Positions 1 to 8,380 of a stretch of DNA of 54,393 nucleotides are shown piece by piece. The notes under the pieces are model-generated. The model did not search any database. It had not been told where the DNA came from and saw nothing but the letters and a program-made list of their open reading frames with translations. A program made the translations under genes and the position numbers. How positions within the stretch are numbered: the stretch's first letter is position 1; the number at the start of each line of letters is the position of its first letter. This DNA is from Prevotella sp. Its GTDB lineage: Bacteria > Bacteroidota > Bacteroidia > Bacteroidales > Bacteroidaceae. The stretch spans positions 1 to 54,393 of the forward strand of contig JAGCDO010000014.1 in the NCBI GenBank assembly GCA_017651265.1, in the 5' to 3' direction.

Positions 1-28
1 CTTTGAACTTTGAACTTTGAACTTTATG
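1..28. repeat. CTTTGAA heptad array
   Basis: Three exact tandem copies of CTTTGAA (1-21) followed by a degenerate CTTTATG. On the minus strand the array begins a few bases after the TAA stop of the KDG kinase gene and runs off the window. The same heptad in the same orientation occurs at 34118-34152, and its complement at 34222-34251 and 20285-20319. Confidence 0.85.
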
Positions 29-29
29 A

Positions 30-1052
30 TTACCGTTGAACACGTCCATTTGCACTTCCACCAGCGAGGGCTTCCACTTCTTCGATGGTTACCATGTTGA
101 AGTCACCATTGATGGTGTGCTTCAAGGCTGAAGCAGCAACGGCGAACTCAAGCGCCTCACCCTGTGTCTCTTTGGTCAGCAGACCGTGAATCAAACCACC
201 AGAGAATGAGTCACCACCGCCCACACGGTCGATAATCGGATTGATCTCATAACGCTTGCTCTGATAGAACTCCTTACCGTCGTAGATCAGTGCCTTCCAA
301 CCATTGTAGGTAGCAGAATATGATTCACGAAGCGTGGAAACCACATACTTGAAGCCAAACTCCTGCATCATCTGCTTGAAGATTCCCTCGTAACCGGCAG
401 CATCAGTCTTACCACTCTCTACGTCAGCATCTGGCTTGAAGCCCAGACATAGTTCTGCATCTTCCTCATTACCGATACATACATCCACATACTTCATCAA
501 CGGACGCATGATGGAGATGGCCTTCTCTGAAGTCCACAACTTCTTACGGAAATTCAAGTCAACAGAAACCGTTACCCCATGACGCTTTGCTGCCTCACAA
601 GCCAGACGGGTTAACTCAGCGGCCTTATCAGAGATAGCTGGAGTGATACCGCTCCAATGGAACCACTGCGCACCTTCCATGATTGCATCAAAGTCGAAGT
701 CTGTTGGATCAGCCTCGGCAATGGCACTGTTGGCACGATCGTATATCACCTTTGAAGGACGCATCGAAGCACCTGTCTCTGCATAATACAAACCGATACG
801 ATTACCGCCGCGAACCACATACTGGGTATTAACACCATAGCGACGAAGCGCATTCACAGCAATCTGACCGATTTCGTGCTTCGGCAGTTTGGTTACATAA
901 TAAGCGTCATGACCGTAGTTGGCCAAGCTGATGGCTACATTTGCCTCACCTCCTCCTGGGATGATGCGGAAGGATTCAGTCTGAATAAAACGGTCATTAC
1001 CTTGCGGTGACAGGCGGAGCATAATCTCGCCAAGGGTTACAATCTTTGCCAT
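30..1052 (-). CDS. kdgK: 2-keto-3-deoxygluconate kinase (PfkB family)
   Basis: Sugar kinase of the PfkB/ribokinase family, expected to phosphorylate 2-keto-3-deoxygluconate (KDG) to KDPG in hexuronate breakdown. The 340-residue protein has the family's N-terminal glycine-rich segment (PGGGEANVAISLANYG, about residues 33-48) and, near the C-terminus, the PfkB signature DRVGGGDSFSGG, whose final Asp is the catalytic base. I chose the ATG at 1052 (MAKIVTLGE) because it matches the family start; the open frame continues upstream to 1208 but that part overlaps the promoter. It diverges from a LacI-type regulator and sits opposite an altronate dehydratase gene, which supports a KDG substrate over other sugars. 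Fructokinase-type activity cannot be excluded. Confidence 0.88.
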   Translation of the reverse strand: MAKIVTLGEIMLRLSPQGNDRFIQTESFRIIPGGGEANVAISLANYGHDAYYVTKLPKHEIGQIAVNALRRYGVNTQYVVRGGNRIGLYYAETGASMRPSKVIYDRANSAIAEADPTDFDFDAIMEGAQWFHWSGITPAISDKAAELTRLACEAAKRHGVTVSVDLNFRKKLWTSEKAISIMRPLMKYVDVCIGNEEDAELCLGFKPDADVESGKTDAAGYEGIFKQMMQEFGFKYVVSTLRESYSATYNGWKALIYDGKEFYQSKRYEINPIIDRVGGGDSFSGGLIHGLLTKETQGEALEFAVAASALKHTINGDFNMVTIEEVEALAGGSANGRVQR

Positions 1053-1135
1053 AATTACTATTTCTTTAAATCTTTTACTTTCTATTTGAATGATTTGTTT
1101 TGCTGTTTGCGTACACAAAAATACGCTTTCGGCGA

Positions 1136-1143
1136 CAAATTTA
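1136..1143 (-). promoter_or_regulatory. Promoter -7 box for kdgK
   Basis: TAAATTTG on the minus strand, matching the Bacteroidetes -7 consensus TAnnTTTG. It implies a 5' leader of roughly 75-80 nt before the ATG at 1052. Confidence 0.6.
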
Positions 1144-1218
1144 CAAAGAAAAATCGAGAAATAATAGGTTTGCAAGAAAAAAATGTGTTGTGTGTTCGCA
1201 CAATTCAACTTTTATTGT

Positions 1219-1226
1219 TAAATTTG
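1219..1226 (+). promoter_or_regulatory. Promoter -7 box for the LacI-type regulator
   Basis: TAAATTTG matching TAnnTTTG, about 50 nt before the chosen ATG at 1279. It would drive the regulator-uxaA-antiporter operon. Confidence 0.65.
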
Positions 1227-1278
1227 CACTCGAAAAGAGAATGTGTTCGCTAACAACCAATCATCACAACCCATTACA

Positions 1279-2343
1279 ATGGCACAAAAAGTAAGAATCA
1301 AAGACATCGCAGAGAAGTCGGGAGTATCTGTTGGAACTGTTGACCGTATCCTTCACAACCGTCCAAACGTATCGAAATCAGCACGAGAGAAAGTGGAAAA
1401 GGTCCTGAAGGAAATCAACTACCAGCCCAACATGTATGCAAGTGCATTAGCATACAACAAATCGTACACCTTTTATATCATAATGCCTATGCACGAGAGC
1501 GAAGCATACTGGCAAGAGATTGAAGAAGGTGCCATGAAGGCCTGCGATGCTCGCCGTGACTTCCACATCGACGTACAGGTGGCCTATTACACAAGGTTAG
1601 ACACAAAGACCTTCTCGGAGACTTTCCAAGATGTGCTTGACAAGGAACCCAACGGTGTGATTGTCGTTCCCAGCGAGTTCGAGATTACCAAGCACTATAC
1701 CGATCTTTTACACGAACGCAATATCCCATTCATCCTGCTTGACTCTTACATGCCCGATTTGAATCCCCTCTCTTTCTTCGGTCAGGATTCTTTCTGCAGT
1801 GGTTACTTCGCAGCAAAGATGCTGATGCTTGTGGCCGCTCAGGAAAAAAGCATCATGCTGATGAAGCAGACCAAAGACGGAAAAGTGGCGAGCAAACAGC
1901 AGGATAACCGCGAGGTGGGATTCCGACATTATATGAAAGACCATTTCCCCGCTGTGCAGATCGTTGAGCTCGACCTTCCGCTCGAAGCCGACAGGAGTGA
2001 GTATGATGCGATGATTGAATCTTTCTTCAACAAACATCCTGAAGTACATCACTGCATCACCATGTGTTCCAAAGCACATATCGTAGGTGATTTCCTGTTG
2101 CGAACGAACCGCAGGAATGTGCAGATCATGGGTTATGATATGGTGGGAAAGAATGCGAACTGTCTGCGTCAGGGTTCCATCTCATTCCTCATTGCCCAGC
2201 ATGCCTTCATGCAAGGATATAATTGTGTGGACACCTTGTTCAAGGCTATTGTACTGAAACAGAAGGTTGACCCCATCAACTACATGCCTATTGAACTTCT
2301 CACCAAAGAGAATGTAGATTTCTACCGTAGAACGCAGTTGTAA
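1279..2343 (+). CDS. LacI-family transcriptional regulator
   Basis: 354-residue DNA-binding regulator. The N-terminus carries the LacI helix-turn-helix (KVRIKDIAEKSGVSVGTVDRIL, residues 4-25) and the hinge region (VEKVLKEINYQPNMYASAL), followed by a periplasmic-binding-protein-like sensor domain (YTFYIIMP onwards). The ATG at 1279 was chosen because the extra upstream residues from a GTG at 1243 are not part of the HTH domain. The stop is 11 bp before uxaA, so it probably heads that operon and controls it and the divergent kdgK; a hexuronate or KDG is the likely effector, by context only. The effector-domain sequence alone does not identify the ligand. Confidence 0.88.
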   Translation: MAQKVRIKDIAEKSGVSVGTVDRILHNRPNVSKSAREKVEKVLKEINYQPNMYASALAYNKSYTFYIIMPMHESEAYWQEIEEGAMKACDARRDFHIDVQVAYYTRLDTKTFSETFQDVLDKEPNGVIVVPSEFEITKHYTDLLHERNIPFILLDSYMPDLNPLSFFGQDSFCSGYFAAKMLMLVAAQEKSIMLMKQTKDGKVASKQQDNREVGFRHYMKDHFPAVQIVELDLPLEADRSEYDAMIESFFNKHPEVHHCITMCSKAHIVGDFLLRTNRRNVQIMGYDMVGKNANCLRQGSISFLIAQHAFMQGYNCVDTLFKAIVLKQKVDPINYMPIELLTKENVDFYRRTQL

Positions 2344-2354
2344 TTGTTGTATCT

Positions 2355-3851
2355 ATGCAACAGTCATCAACCATCAGAATCAACCCTGCCGACACCGTCA
2401 TCGTTTGTCTGCGACCCATGCACCAAGGGGAAATCATCGAGGTGGATCATCAACAGATCACCTTGTTGGAGGATGTTCCCATGGGCCATAAGGTACTTAT
2501 ACGAGATACGCAGAAAGACGAAGACATCATCAAATACGGCTACCCTATTGGTCATGCGTGTCAGGATTTGAAAGCAGGTCAATGGGTGAATGAACATAAC
2601 CTTGCGACGAACCTGACCGGTAAGCTTACCTACGAATATCATCCCGTAGAAGCAAAGGCAAATGCTCTACCCGACCATCGTACATTCAACGGATATGTCC
2701 GTAAGAACGGCGAGGTGGGAATCAGGAACGAAATATGGATTGTCCCCACTGTGGGATGTGTAAATGGTGTGGCGGAACGACTGGCTCGTCAGCTGGAAGA
2801 AGAAACCAAATTAGAAGGTATTGATGCCGTGTTTGCCTGGCATCACAACTACGGTTGCTCTCAGTTGGGCGATGACCATGAGAATACCCGTAAGATCTTG
2901 CGTGACATTGTTTTACATCCCAATGCTGGAGGAGTACTTGTAGTTTCATTAGGATGCGAGAACAACCAGCCGGACACCTTTATGCAGTCGCTAGGTGACT
3001 ATGATCAGGAGCGTATCAAGCTATTAGTTACACAGCAGGTTGATGGTGATGAGATAGAAGACGGTATGAAGATGCTGCGCGAGCTGTATCAAGTGGCGAA
3101 AAAAGACCAACGACAGGCGTGCCCTATCCATGAGCTGCGTGTAGGATTGAAATGTGGTGGTTCTGACGGATTCAGCGGTATTACTGCCAATCCTCTTGTA
3201 GGTGCGTTCAGCGACTATCTCGTAGGACAAGGTGGTACGAGTATTCTGACTGAAGTACCTGAGATGTTTGGCGCTGAAACCATCTTGATGAATCGTTGCG
3301 AGACACCAGCGTTATTTGAGCAAACTGTGAAACTCATCAATGATTTCAAGGACTATTACCTGAGTCATGGTGAACCTGTGGGTGAAAACCCTTCACCAGG
3401 GAACAAGGCTGGTGGAATCTCTACCCTGGAGGAAAAAGCACTCGGTTGTACCCAGAAATGCGGAAGCATGCCTGTTAAGGGCGTGTTAGATTATGGTGAC
3501 CGACTGTCCGTCAAGGGTCTTAACCTCTTATCTGCTCCAGGAAACGACCTGGTGGCATCAACCGCCTTAGCGGCAGCTGGCTGTCAGATGGTGCTCTTCA
3601 CAACGGGACGTGGTACACCCTTCGGTACCTTCATCCCTACCATGAAGATCTCCACCAACAACGAACTGTTCAACAATAAGCCGAAATGGATTGACTTCAA
3701 TGCCGGTGAACTGTTGGAAGGAAAGTCGATGGAAGTCGTACTCCACGCATTCATCGACAAAATTATAGCCATTGCTAATGGTGAGAGGACACATAACGAA
3801 GAGAATGGCTATCGGGAAATATCTATCTTTAAAAACGGCGTGACATTATAA
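2355..3851 (+). CDS. uxaA: Altronate dehydratase (UxaA family)
   Basis: Expected to dehydrate D-altronate to KDG in galacturonate catabolism, which KDG kinase would then phosphorylate. The 498-residue length matches full-length UxaA (about 495 in E. coli). It has the N-terminal SAF-like domain (about residues 10-90) and then the UxaA catalytic region with GEVGIRNEIWIVPTVGCVN, HNYGCSQLG, SLGCENNQ and LKCGGSDGFSGITANP; conserved Cys and His residues in these segments are probably metal ligands. The ATG at 2355 follows the regulator stop by 11 bp and the next gene starts 4 bp after this stop, so it is operonic. A related sugar-acid dehydratase such as galactarate dehydratase is a less likely alternative. 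Confidence 0.88.
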   Translation: MQQSSTIRINPADTVIVCLRPMHQGEIIEVDHQQITLLEDVPMGHKVLIRDTQKDEDIIKYGYPIGHACQDLKAGQWVNEHNLATNLTGKLTYEYHPVEAKANALPDHRTFNGYVRKNGEVGIRNEIWIVPTVGCVNGVAERLARQLEEETKLEGIDAVFAWHHNYGCSQLGDDHENTRKILRDIVLHPNAGGVLVVSLGCENNQPDTFMQSLGDYDQERIKLLVTQQVDGDEIEDGMKMLRELYQVAKKDQRQACPIHELRVGLKCGGSDGFSGITANPLVGAFSDYLVGQGGTSILTEVPEMFGAETILMNRCETPALFEQTVKLINDFKDYYLSHGEPVGENPSPGNKAGGISTLEEKALGCTQKCGSMPVKGVLDYGDRLSVKGLNLLSAPGNDLVASTALAAAGCQMVLFTTGRGTPFGTFIPTMKISTNNELFNNKPKWIDFNAGELLEGKSMEVVLHAFIDKIIAIANGERTHNEENGYREISIFKNGVTL

Positions 3852-3855
3852 TAAA

Positions 3856-5136
3856 ATGAGTAATAAGAAAGGATTGCTGGCTCTGTCGCCATTACTGGTG
3901 TTTATCGCCTTGTATCTGATCACAAGCATCATTGCCCGTGACTTTTACAAGGTGCCCATCACTGTGGCCTTTATGATCTCCAGTATCTATGCTGTGGCAA
4001 CATCGTGGAACTTCCCCCTACCCAAGCGTATCGATGTGTTCAGCAAGGGAGCAGGAACGAGTAACATGATGATGATGCTCTGGATCTTCGTATTGGCAGG
4101 CGCCTTTGCCAACTCGGCCAAGGTAATGGGAAGCGTAGATGCAACCGTGAACCTCACCTTGATGGTGCTACCAGGAAGTATGATTATGGCAGGACTCTTC
4201 CTAGCTGCGTGCTTCATCTCGTTGAGCATCGGTACAAGTGTGGGAACGATTGTTGCCTTGGTACCTATTGCCGCAGGACTGGCCGGATCAACGGGTGTGA
4301 GTATTCCGATGATGACCGCTGTGGTGGTGGGTGGTGCTTTCTTTGGCGATAACCTCTCGTTTATCTCCGATACAACCATTGTGGCAACAAGCACGCAGGG
4401 CTGTAGGATGAGTGACAAGTTCCGTGTCAACTTCTTTATCGTCATGCCTGCAGCACTGGTCATCTTCATCATCTATATCTTCGCAGGCTCAGGAATACAG
4501 TCGCCAACCGATATTCCTGCTGTGGAATTCACCAAGGTGATTCCCTACCTTGTGGTTCTGGTATGTGCCATTTTCGGTATGAACGTGATGGCAGTGCTCA
4601 CCATTGGTATTATTTTGACAGGACTGATTGGAATGGTTAATGGCACCTACGACATCTATGGTTGGTTCAGTTCCATGGGCGACGGAATCCTTGGCATGAG
4701 TGAACTGATTATTGTAACCATGCTGGCTGGCGGTTTGTTGGAGATAGTGAAAGCCAATGGCGGTATTGACTTTATCATCTCAAGACTATCGGCTCATATC
4801 AAATCAAAGCGTGGTGCTGAGCTCTCCATCGCCGGATTGGTTGCCCTTACCGATATATGTACAGCCAACAATACCGTTGCCATTATCACCGTAGGAGGTA
4901 TTGCCAAACAGATTGGCGATAAGTTCGGGGTGGATAACCGCAAATGCGCCAGTATTCTCGATACGTTCTCCTGCTGTATGCAGGGATTGATTCCTTATGG
5001 GGCACAGATGCTGATGGCAGCCGGTCTGGCACAGCTGAACCCTATTCAGATTATACCTTATTTATATTACCCTTTCGCCATAGGCATCGTTGCCCTGCTC
5101 GCTATTCTTTTCAGGTACCCCAAACGTTATAGCTGA
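3856..5136 (+). CDS. NhaC-type Na+/H+ antiporter family protein
   Basis: Inner-membrane transporter of 426 residues with roughly ten or more hydrophobic segments starting at residue 7 (LLALSPLLVFIALYLITSII). The conserved FFGDNLSFISDTTIVAT stretch, around residues 165-180, and the later DICTANNTVAIITVGG are typical of the NhaC/ion-transporter family. It follows uxaA by 4 bp, so it is cotranscribed with hexuronate genes. In this setting it may import a sugar acid with a cation or balance ions during its uptake; the family name alone does not settle the substrate. The gene ends 6 bp before the next start. Confidence 0.8.
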   Translation: MSNKKGLLALSPLLVFIALYLITSIIARDFYKVPITVAFMISSIYAVATSWNFPLPKRIDVFSKGAGTSNMMMMLWIFVLAGAFANSAKVMGSVDATVNLTLMVLPGSMIMAGLFLAACFISLSIGTSVGTIVALVPIAAGLAGSTGVSIPMMTAVVVGGAFFGDNLSFISDTTIVATSTQGCRMSDKFRVNFFIVMPAALVIFIIYIFAGSGIQSPTDIPAVEFTKVIPYLVVLVCAIFGMNVMAVLTIGIILTGLIGMVNGTYDIYGWFSSMGDGILGMSELIIVTMLAGGLLEIVKANGGIDFIISRLSAHIKSKRGAELSIAGLVALTDICTANNTVAIITVGGIAKQIGDKFGVDNRKCASILDTFSCCMQGLIPYGAQMLMAAGLAQLNPIQIIPYLYYPFAIGIVALLAILFRYPKRYS

Positions 5137-5142
5137 TCATTC

Positions 5143-5982
5143 ATGAGTAAGTCAAGTATCATCAACAGGAACTTCTTCCGCATGTTACGTGCAGGAGCAT
5201 TCGACGATTATGAAGTCGTGGAGCCGATGTCGGCTTTCAAGTGGAAACGACTGATACAGATCGGAGAGGTGCAGAATGTCCTACCCTATTTGTCACGGGG
5301 CTTTTCTCAGCATGCAGACGACCGCCAGCTTACTTATACGGAATCGCTTCGGCAGGAGGTGGAAAGAATCAGCGACCAAAGGATACCGTCGGTTGATGCC
5401 TCCCTGCTTGCTATCTCTCAGGAGGAACCGCAACTCACGAACTTCCTGTCGAAAAGGAAACTGAAGAAACTGCGCAAACGTGAACTGAACAGCGAGGATT
5501 GTTCTGAAGAAACGTTGCAGATGCTCAACATCATCATTCATAATGTGAACCAGACGCTCTCTAAAGGTATCTCCCTTCAGGGAATCATTGAGATGGGAAG
5601 GTTCCTCAGGACAAAAGGTGACAAGGTGGATTTCGTGAAACTCGAGCAATGGTTGCACCAGCTCGGTATTACCCGACTGGCCAGTCTGCAGGGAAGCATC
5701 TTGATCGAGGTGTTCCATTTCGACATGAATGAAATCCCGTTTATGCAGAAAGAAGAAAAAGCCGCATCGAAACTCACCCAGCGCTCGTTGACACACATGG
5801 CAGCCGACACGGCAGAGAACTGGCATTTCCGGATGCGCACCAACGGAATGGTTGAGAACAACAGCAGGGTGCTTCGCAGAAACCTGCGCAGGAGCATGCG
5901 CTATATGCGGTATAATCCCGTTGAAACCATCAGTAGCTTCATGGCGAATTTTGCCAAGAGTCTTTCGGAGATAGAGGAATAA
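5143..5982 (+). CDS. Conserved-type hypothetical protein
   Basis: 279 residues, soluble, with no signal peptide or membrane segment visible and no family I recognise. It is rich in charged residues, with a basic patch in the middle (SKRKLKKLRKREL) and an Arg-rich C-terminal part (RVLRRNLRRSMRYMRYNP), suggesting nucleic-acid or protein binding, though this is only composition. It starts 6 bp after the antiporter stop and is probably the last gene of the regulator-uxaA-antiporter operon. Its role in hexuronate metabolism, if any, is unknown. The absence of disruptions and the operon position support a real gene. Confidence 0.75.
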   Translation: MSKSSIINRNFFRMLRAGAFDDYEVVEPMSAFKWKRLIQIGEVQNVLPYLSRGFSQHADDRQLTYTESLRQEVERISDQRIPSVDASLLAISQEEPQLTNFLSKRKLKKLRKRELNSEDCSEETLQMLNIIIHNVNQTLSKGISLQGIIEMGRFLRTKGDKVDFVKLEQWLHQLGITRLASLQGSILIEVFHFDMNEIPFMQKEEKAASKLTQRSLTHMAADTAENWHFRMRTNGMVENNSRVLRRNLRRSMRYMRYNPVETISSFMANFAKSLSEIEE

Positions 5983-6044
5983 TTCATACTTTTACTGCGT
6001 CGAAGGTACTTTCACTCGAAAATAAGAAGAAAAGTAAACTTTCC

Positions 6045-6076
6045 TTTTGTATTTTACTCATTTATTTGTACCTTTG
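6045..6076 (+). promoter_or_regulatory. Promoter of the GH25 gene (likely leaderless)
   Basis: TTTTG at 6045-6049 (-33 element) and TACCTTTG at 6069-6076 (-7 element) are 19 bp apart, a good Bacteroidetes promoter. The start codon at 6083 lies only 6 nt after the -7 box, so transcription would begin at or almost at the ATG. Confidence 0.7.
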
Positions 6077-6082
6077 CAAAAT

Positions 6083-6784
6083 ATGAAGAATTTGAAAAAG
6101 CTATTATTGGTCATTTTCACCATGATCTCAGCAAGCATCAGCGCACAGGAGAGTTATATTCTGTGCGAAGATACCTGTACCCATATTCATGGCATCGACC
6201 TCAGTCATTACCAGGGACAGGTATTCTGGGAGACGGTCGGCGATAACACGAAGATGCAGTACGTCTATCTGAAGGCTACTGAAGGTGGTGACCGAATTGA
6301 TGATAAATACGCACAGAATATCGAACTGGCTCATCGCTACGGACTGAAGGTGGGAAGCTACCATTTCTTCCGTCCGAAGTCTGAGCTAAAGAAACAACTG
6401 GAGAACTTCATGGCTCAATGCCGCCCAGGCGACCAGGATCTGATCCCGATGATCGACGTGGAGTCAACAGGCGGTCTTTCAAACGAACAGTTCTGCGATT
6501 CACTGATACGGTTCCTGGAGATGGTGGGACATGCCTACAGGCAGAAACCGCTGGTCTATACTGGCCGTAACTTCTACAACAAGCATCTCATCGGACAGAT
6601 TGACGACTATCCGTTAATGGTGGCCATGTATGCTAATGAACCTCCCGTTCTGGCAGATGATCGTGACTATTTGATATGGCAATATACGGCAAAAGGAAGA
6701 ATCAACGGCATCAACACCTATGTGGACAAGAGTAGGTTCATGGGTAGGCACAGCATGCGCGAAATCCGTTTCCGACACCGATAG
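6083..6784 (+). CDS. GH25 family lysozyme-like protein
   Basis: 233-residue exported glycoside hydrolase family 25 protein, predicted to cleave peptidoglycan as an N-acetylmuramidase. An N-terminal signal peptide (MKNLKKLLLVIFTMISASISAQ) is followed by the GH25 barrel: HGIDLSHYQGQVFW with the first conserved Asp, YLKATEG, HFFRP, PMIDVES carrying the catalytic Asp and Glu, then YTGRNFY and LIWQYT. The ATG at 6083 was chosen because it begins the signal peptide; the frame is open upstream but that part overlaps the promoter. The next gene begins 30 bp downstream, so the two may be cotranscribed. Role could be wall remodelling or attack on other bacteria. Confidence 0.88.
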   Translation: MKNLKKLLLVIFTMISASISAQESYILCEDTCTHIHGIDLSHYQGQVFWETVGDNTKMQYVYLKATEGGDRIDDKYAQNIELAHRYGLKVGSYHFFRPKSELKKQLENFMAQCRPGDQDLIPMIDVESTGGLSNEQFCDSLIRFLEMVGHAYRQKPLVYTGRNFYNKHLIGQIDDYPLMVAMYANEPPVLADDRDYLIWQYTAKGRINGINTYVDKSRFMGRHSMREIRFRHR

Positions 6785-6814
6785 ATAAAGCAAAGAATAT
6801 AAACAACAAACACT

Positions 6815-7996
6815 ATGGCAATCATCAAATGTCCTGAATGCGGACATCAAATCAGTGACAAGGCGCCCACATGTCCCAGTTGCGGCGTGGAGATCGCCGG
6901 AAAGGTGATCAGATGTCCTGAATGCGGTGAAATTTATATCAAGGAAGAGGACCTTTGTCCTCATTGCCACCGACCGACACGGGGACAGACAATCATCCAT
7001 ACACCTATACAACAGGAAGAGAAAACTGTTGCCCCTCCCCCAATAGCTCCAGTGATGACTGAGGCAAAGGCTGATGTGCCTGCTACCAAGGTGACACCAC
7101 CAGCTCCACCAACACCTCCGAAACCCAAGAAGAAAAGCAAGGCAGCTATCATTGTGTCCTTTGTCATTGCCCTTCTGATCTTCGGAACATGCTACTATAT
7201 GTACAATCAGGCGCAGGAGAACCATGAGAATGAAGAGTTCAACATCGCCATGCGCAGCACTGAGCCATTGATTCTTCAAGGCTATCTCGACACTTTCAAG
7301 GATGCACCGCAGGAGCATCGCGACAGTATCGAAGCACATCTGAAAGCGCTCAAGCAGGCTGATCTAGACTGGACCAACGCGCTGACAAGTAATTCCAAGG
7401 CGCTGTTGATGGAATACCTGAACAAATACCCCAGTACGATACACCGTCAGTTGGCCATGCACAAGATCGACTCTATCGACTGGGTGCAGAGCAATAACAT
7501 CAACACACCAGAGTCGTATCAGTCGTATATGACCGATCATCCCGATGGCGACCACTATGATGAGGCTGAGGAACTGATGAAGAAGCTCAAGGCCCAGGAT
7601 GTGACACCCGAGGAAAAAACACTCGTATCGAATGTGTTCCACAATTTCTTCGTGGCCATCAATGAGAAGGATGAGACGGCTCTTCAGAATACCGTGGCTG
7701 ATGAGATGACACTGCTGAACAAGGAGAACGCTACGAAGGGCGACATCGTTGACCTGATGGACAAGCTATATAAGGAAGATGTCGTTAAGATGATTTGGCG
7801 ACTCCCCGGCAACTACGATATTAAAAAACGCGAAGTAGGTAATGACAGATATGAGCTCAACGTAAGTTTCTCGGCTAACCAAGACGTGGAATATACTGAT
7901 GCAGCGAAAAATGGCTCAAACAAGTACAAGATCAATGCTACCGTCAACCCCGACGGTAAGATCTCACTCTTCAAGATGATCAAGATCGTGGAATAA
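6815..7996 (+). CDS. Zinc-ribbon membrane protein
   Basis: 393 residues. The N-terminus has two zinc ribbons, with CPECGHQISDKAPTCPSCG (residues 6-24) and CPECGEIYIKEEDLCPHC, giving four CxxC knuckles. A Pro/Lys/Ala-rich linker (about residues 60-107) leads to one transmembrane segment (AAIIVSFVIALLIFGTCYYMY, near residues 110-130). The rest is a soluble helical region followed by a C-terminal domain of about 110 residues (from VSNVFHNFFVAINEKDE) that resembles NTF2-like or DUF4878-type folds. A sensor or scaffold at the membrane is plausible, but no function can be assigned. It sits 30 bp downstream of the GH25 gene. Confidence 0.78.
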   Translation: MAIIKCPECGHQISDKAPTCPSCGVEIAGKVIRCPECGEIYIKEEDLCPHCHRPTRGQTIIHTPIQQEEKTVAPPPIAPVMTEAKADVPATKVTPPAPPTPPKPKKKSKAAIIVSFVIALLIFGTCYYMYNQAQENHENEEFNIAMRSTEPLILQGYLDTFKDAPQEHRDSIEAHLKALKQADLDWTNALTSNSKALLMEYLNKYPSTIHRQLAMHKIDSIDWVQSNNINTPESYQSYMTDHPDGDHYDEAEELMKKLKAQDVTPEEKTLVSNVFHNFFVAINEKDETALQNTVADEMTLLNKENATKGDIVDLMDKLYKEDVVKMIWRLPGNYDIKKREVGNDRYELNVSFSANQDVEYTDAAKNGSNKYKINATVNPDGKISLFKMIKIVE

Positions 7997-8059
7997 TTGT
8001 CAGAAGAAAGAATTTTGAAAATATTTCCAAAAATGTTTGGTCATGTCAAAATAAAGCAT

Positions 8060-8067
8060 TACCTTTG
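8060..8067 (+). promoter_or_regulatory. Promoter -7 box for the tRNA-Ser/tRNA-Glu unit
   Basis: TACCTTTG, about 48 bp before the first tRNA. Both tRNAs would be made from one precursor ending at the hairpin at 8301-8328. Confidence 0.6.
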
Positions 8068-8115
8068 CACTCGCATTTGAGGAGATACCCCTCGGTTTCT
8101 AACACGAAGCATCTT

Positions 8116-8202
8116 GGAAGGATGGGTGAGTGGCTGAAACCAGCAGTTTGCTAAACTGCCGTACGGGTTCCCGTACCGGGGGTTCGAATCCCCCTCCTTC
8201 CG
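8116..8202 (+). tRNA. tRNA-Ser (GCT)
   Basis: Type II tRNA with a long variable arm (CGTACGGG-TTCCCGTACC). The acceptor pair is GGAAGGA (8116-8122) with TCCTTCC (8195-8201), the anticodon loop is TTGCTAA with anticodon GCT, and the T arm is GGGGGTTCGAATCCCCC. The CCA end is not encoded. Confidence 0.95.
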
Positions 8203-8226
8203 CAGGGGTCTTTGAGAATGCCCGTT

Positions 8227-8298
8227 GGTGGATTCATCTAATGGTTAGGATACAAGATTCTCAATCTTGGCATAGGGGTTCGATTCCCCTATCCACTA
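8227..8298 (+). tRNA. tRNA-Glu (CTC)
   Basis: 72-nt tRNA with acceptor GGTGGAT (8227-8233) paired with ATCCACT (8291-8297), anticodon stem-loop CAAGA-TTCTCAA-TCTTG giving anticodon CTC (reads GAG), and T arm AGGGGTTCGATTCCCCT. It lies 24 bp after tRNA-Ser. CCA is not encoded. Confidence 0.92.
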
Positions 8299-8300
8299 CT

Positions 8301-8328
8301 AAGGAGAGGTTTTAACCCCTCCTTTTTC
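8301..8328 (+). terminator. Terminator after the tRNA pair
   Basis: Imperfect hairpin AAGGAG.GG / CC.CTCCTT followed by a T-rich run (TTTTTCTTTT), immediately after tRNA-Glu. Confidence 0.7.
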
Positions 8329-8380
8329 TTTTAAAACTCATCTTTTAAGATCGTTATACCCGTTTACACTCAAGCATTGA

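Larger units (their letters stand above)
1104..1256. promoter_or_regulatory. Candidate LacI-type operator cluster
   Basis: Three related, roughly palindromic sites with a central CG lie in the divergent intergenic region: TGTTTGCGTACACA (1104-1117), TGTGTTCGCACAA (1191-1203) and TGTGTTCGCTAACAA (1242-1256). They bracket the two divergent -7 boxes at 1136-1143 and 1219-1226. A central CG is typical of LacI-family operators, so the adjacent regulator is the natural candidate ligand; that link is inference. Confidence 0.45.

Noticed and set aside
1100-1294. Small open frame overlapping the kdgK/regulator promoters
   Set aside because: It spans both promoters and the regulator start, with an unlikely protein composition.
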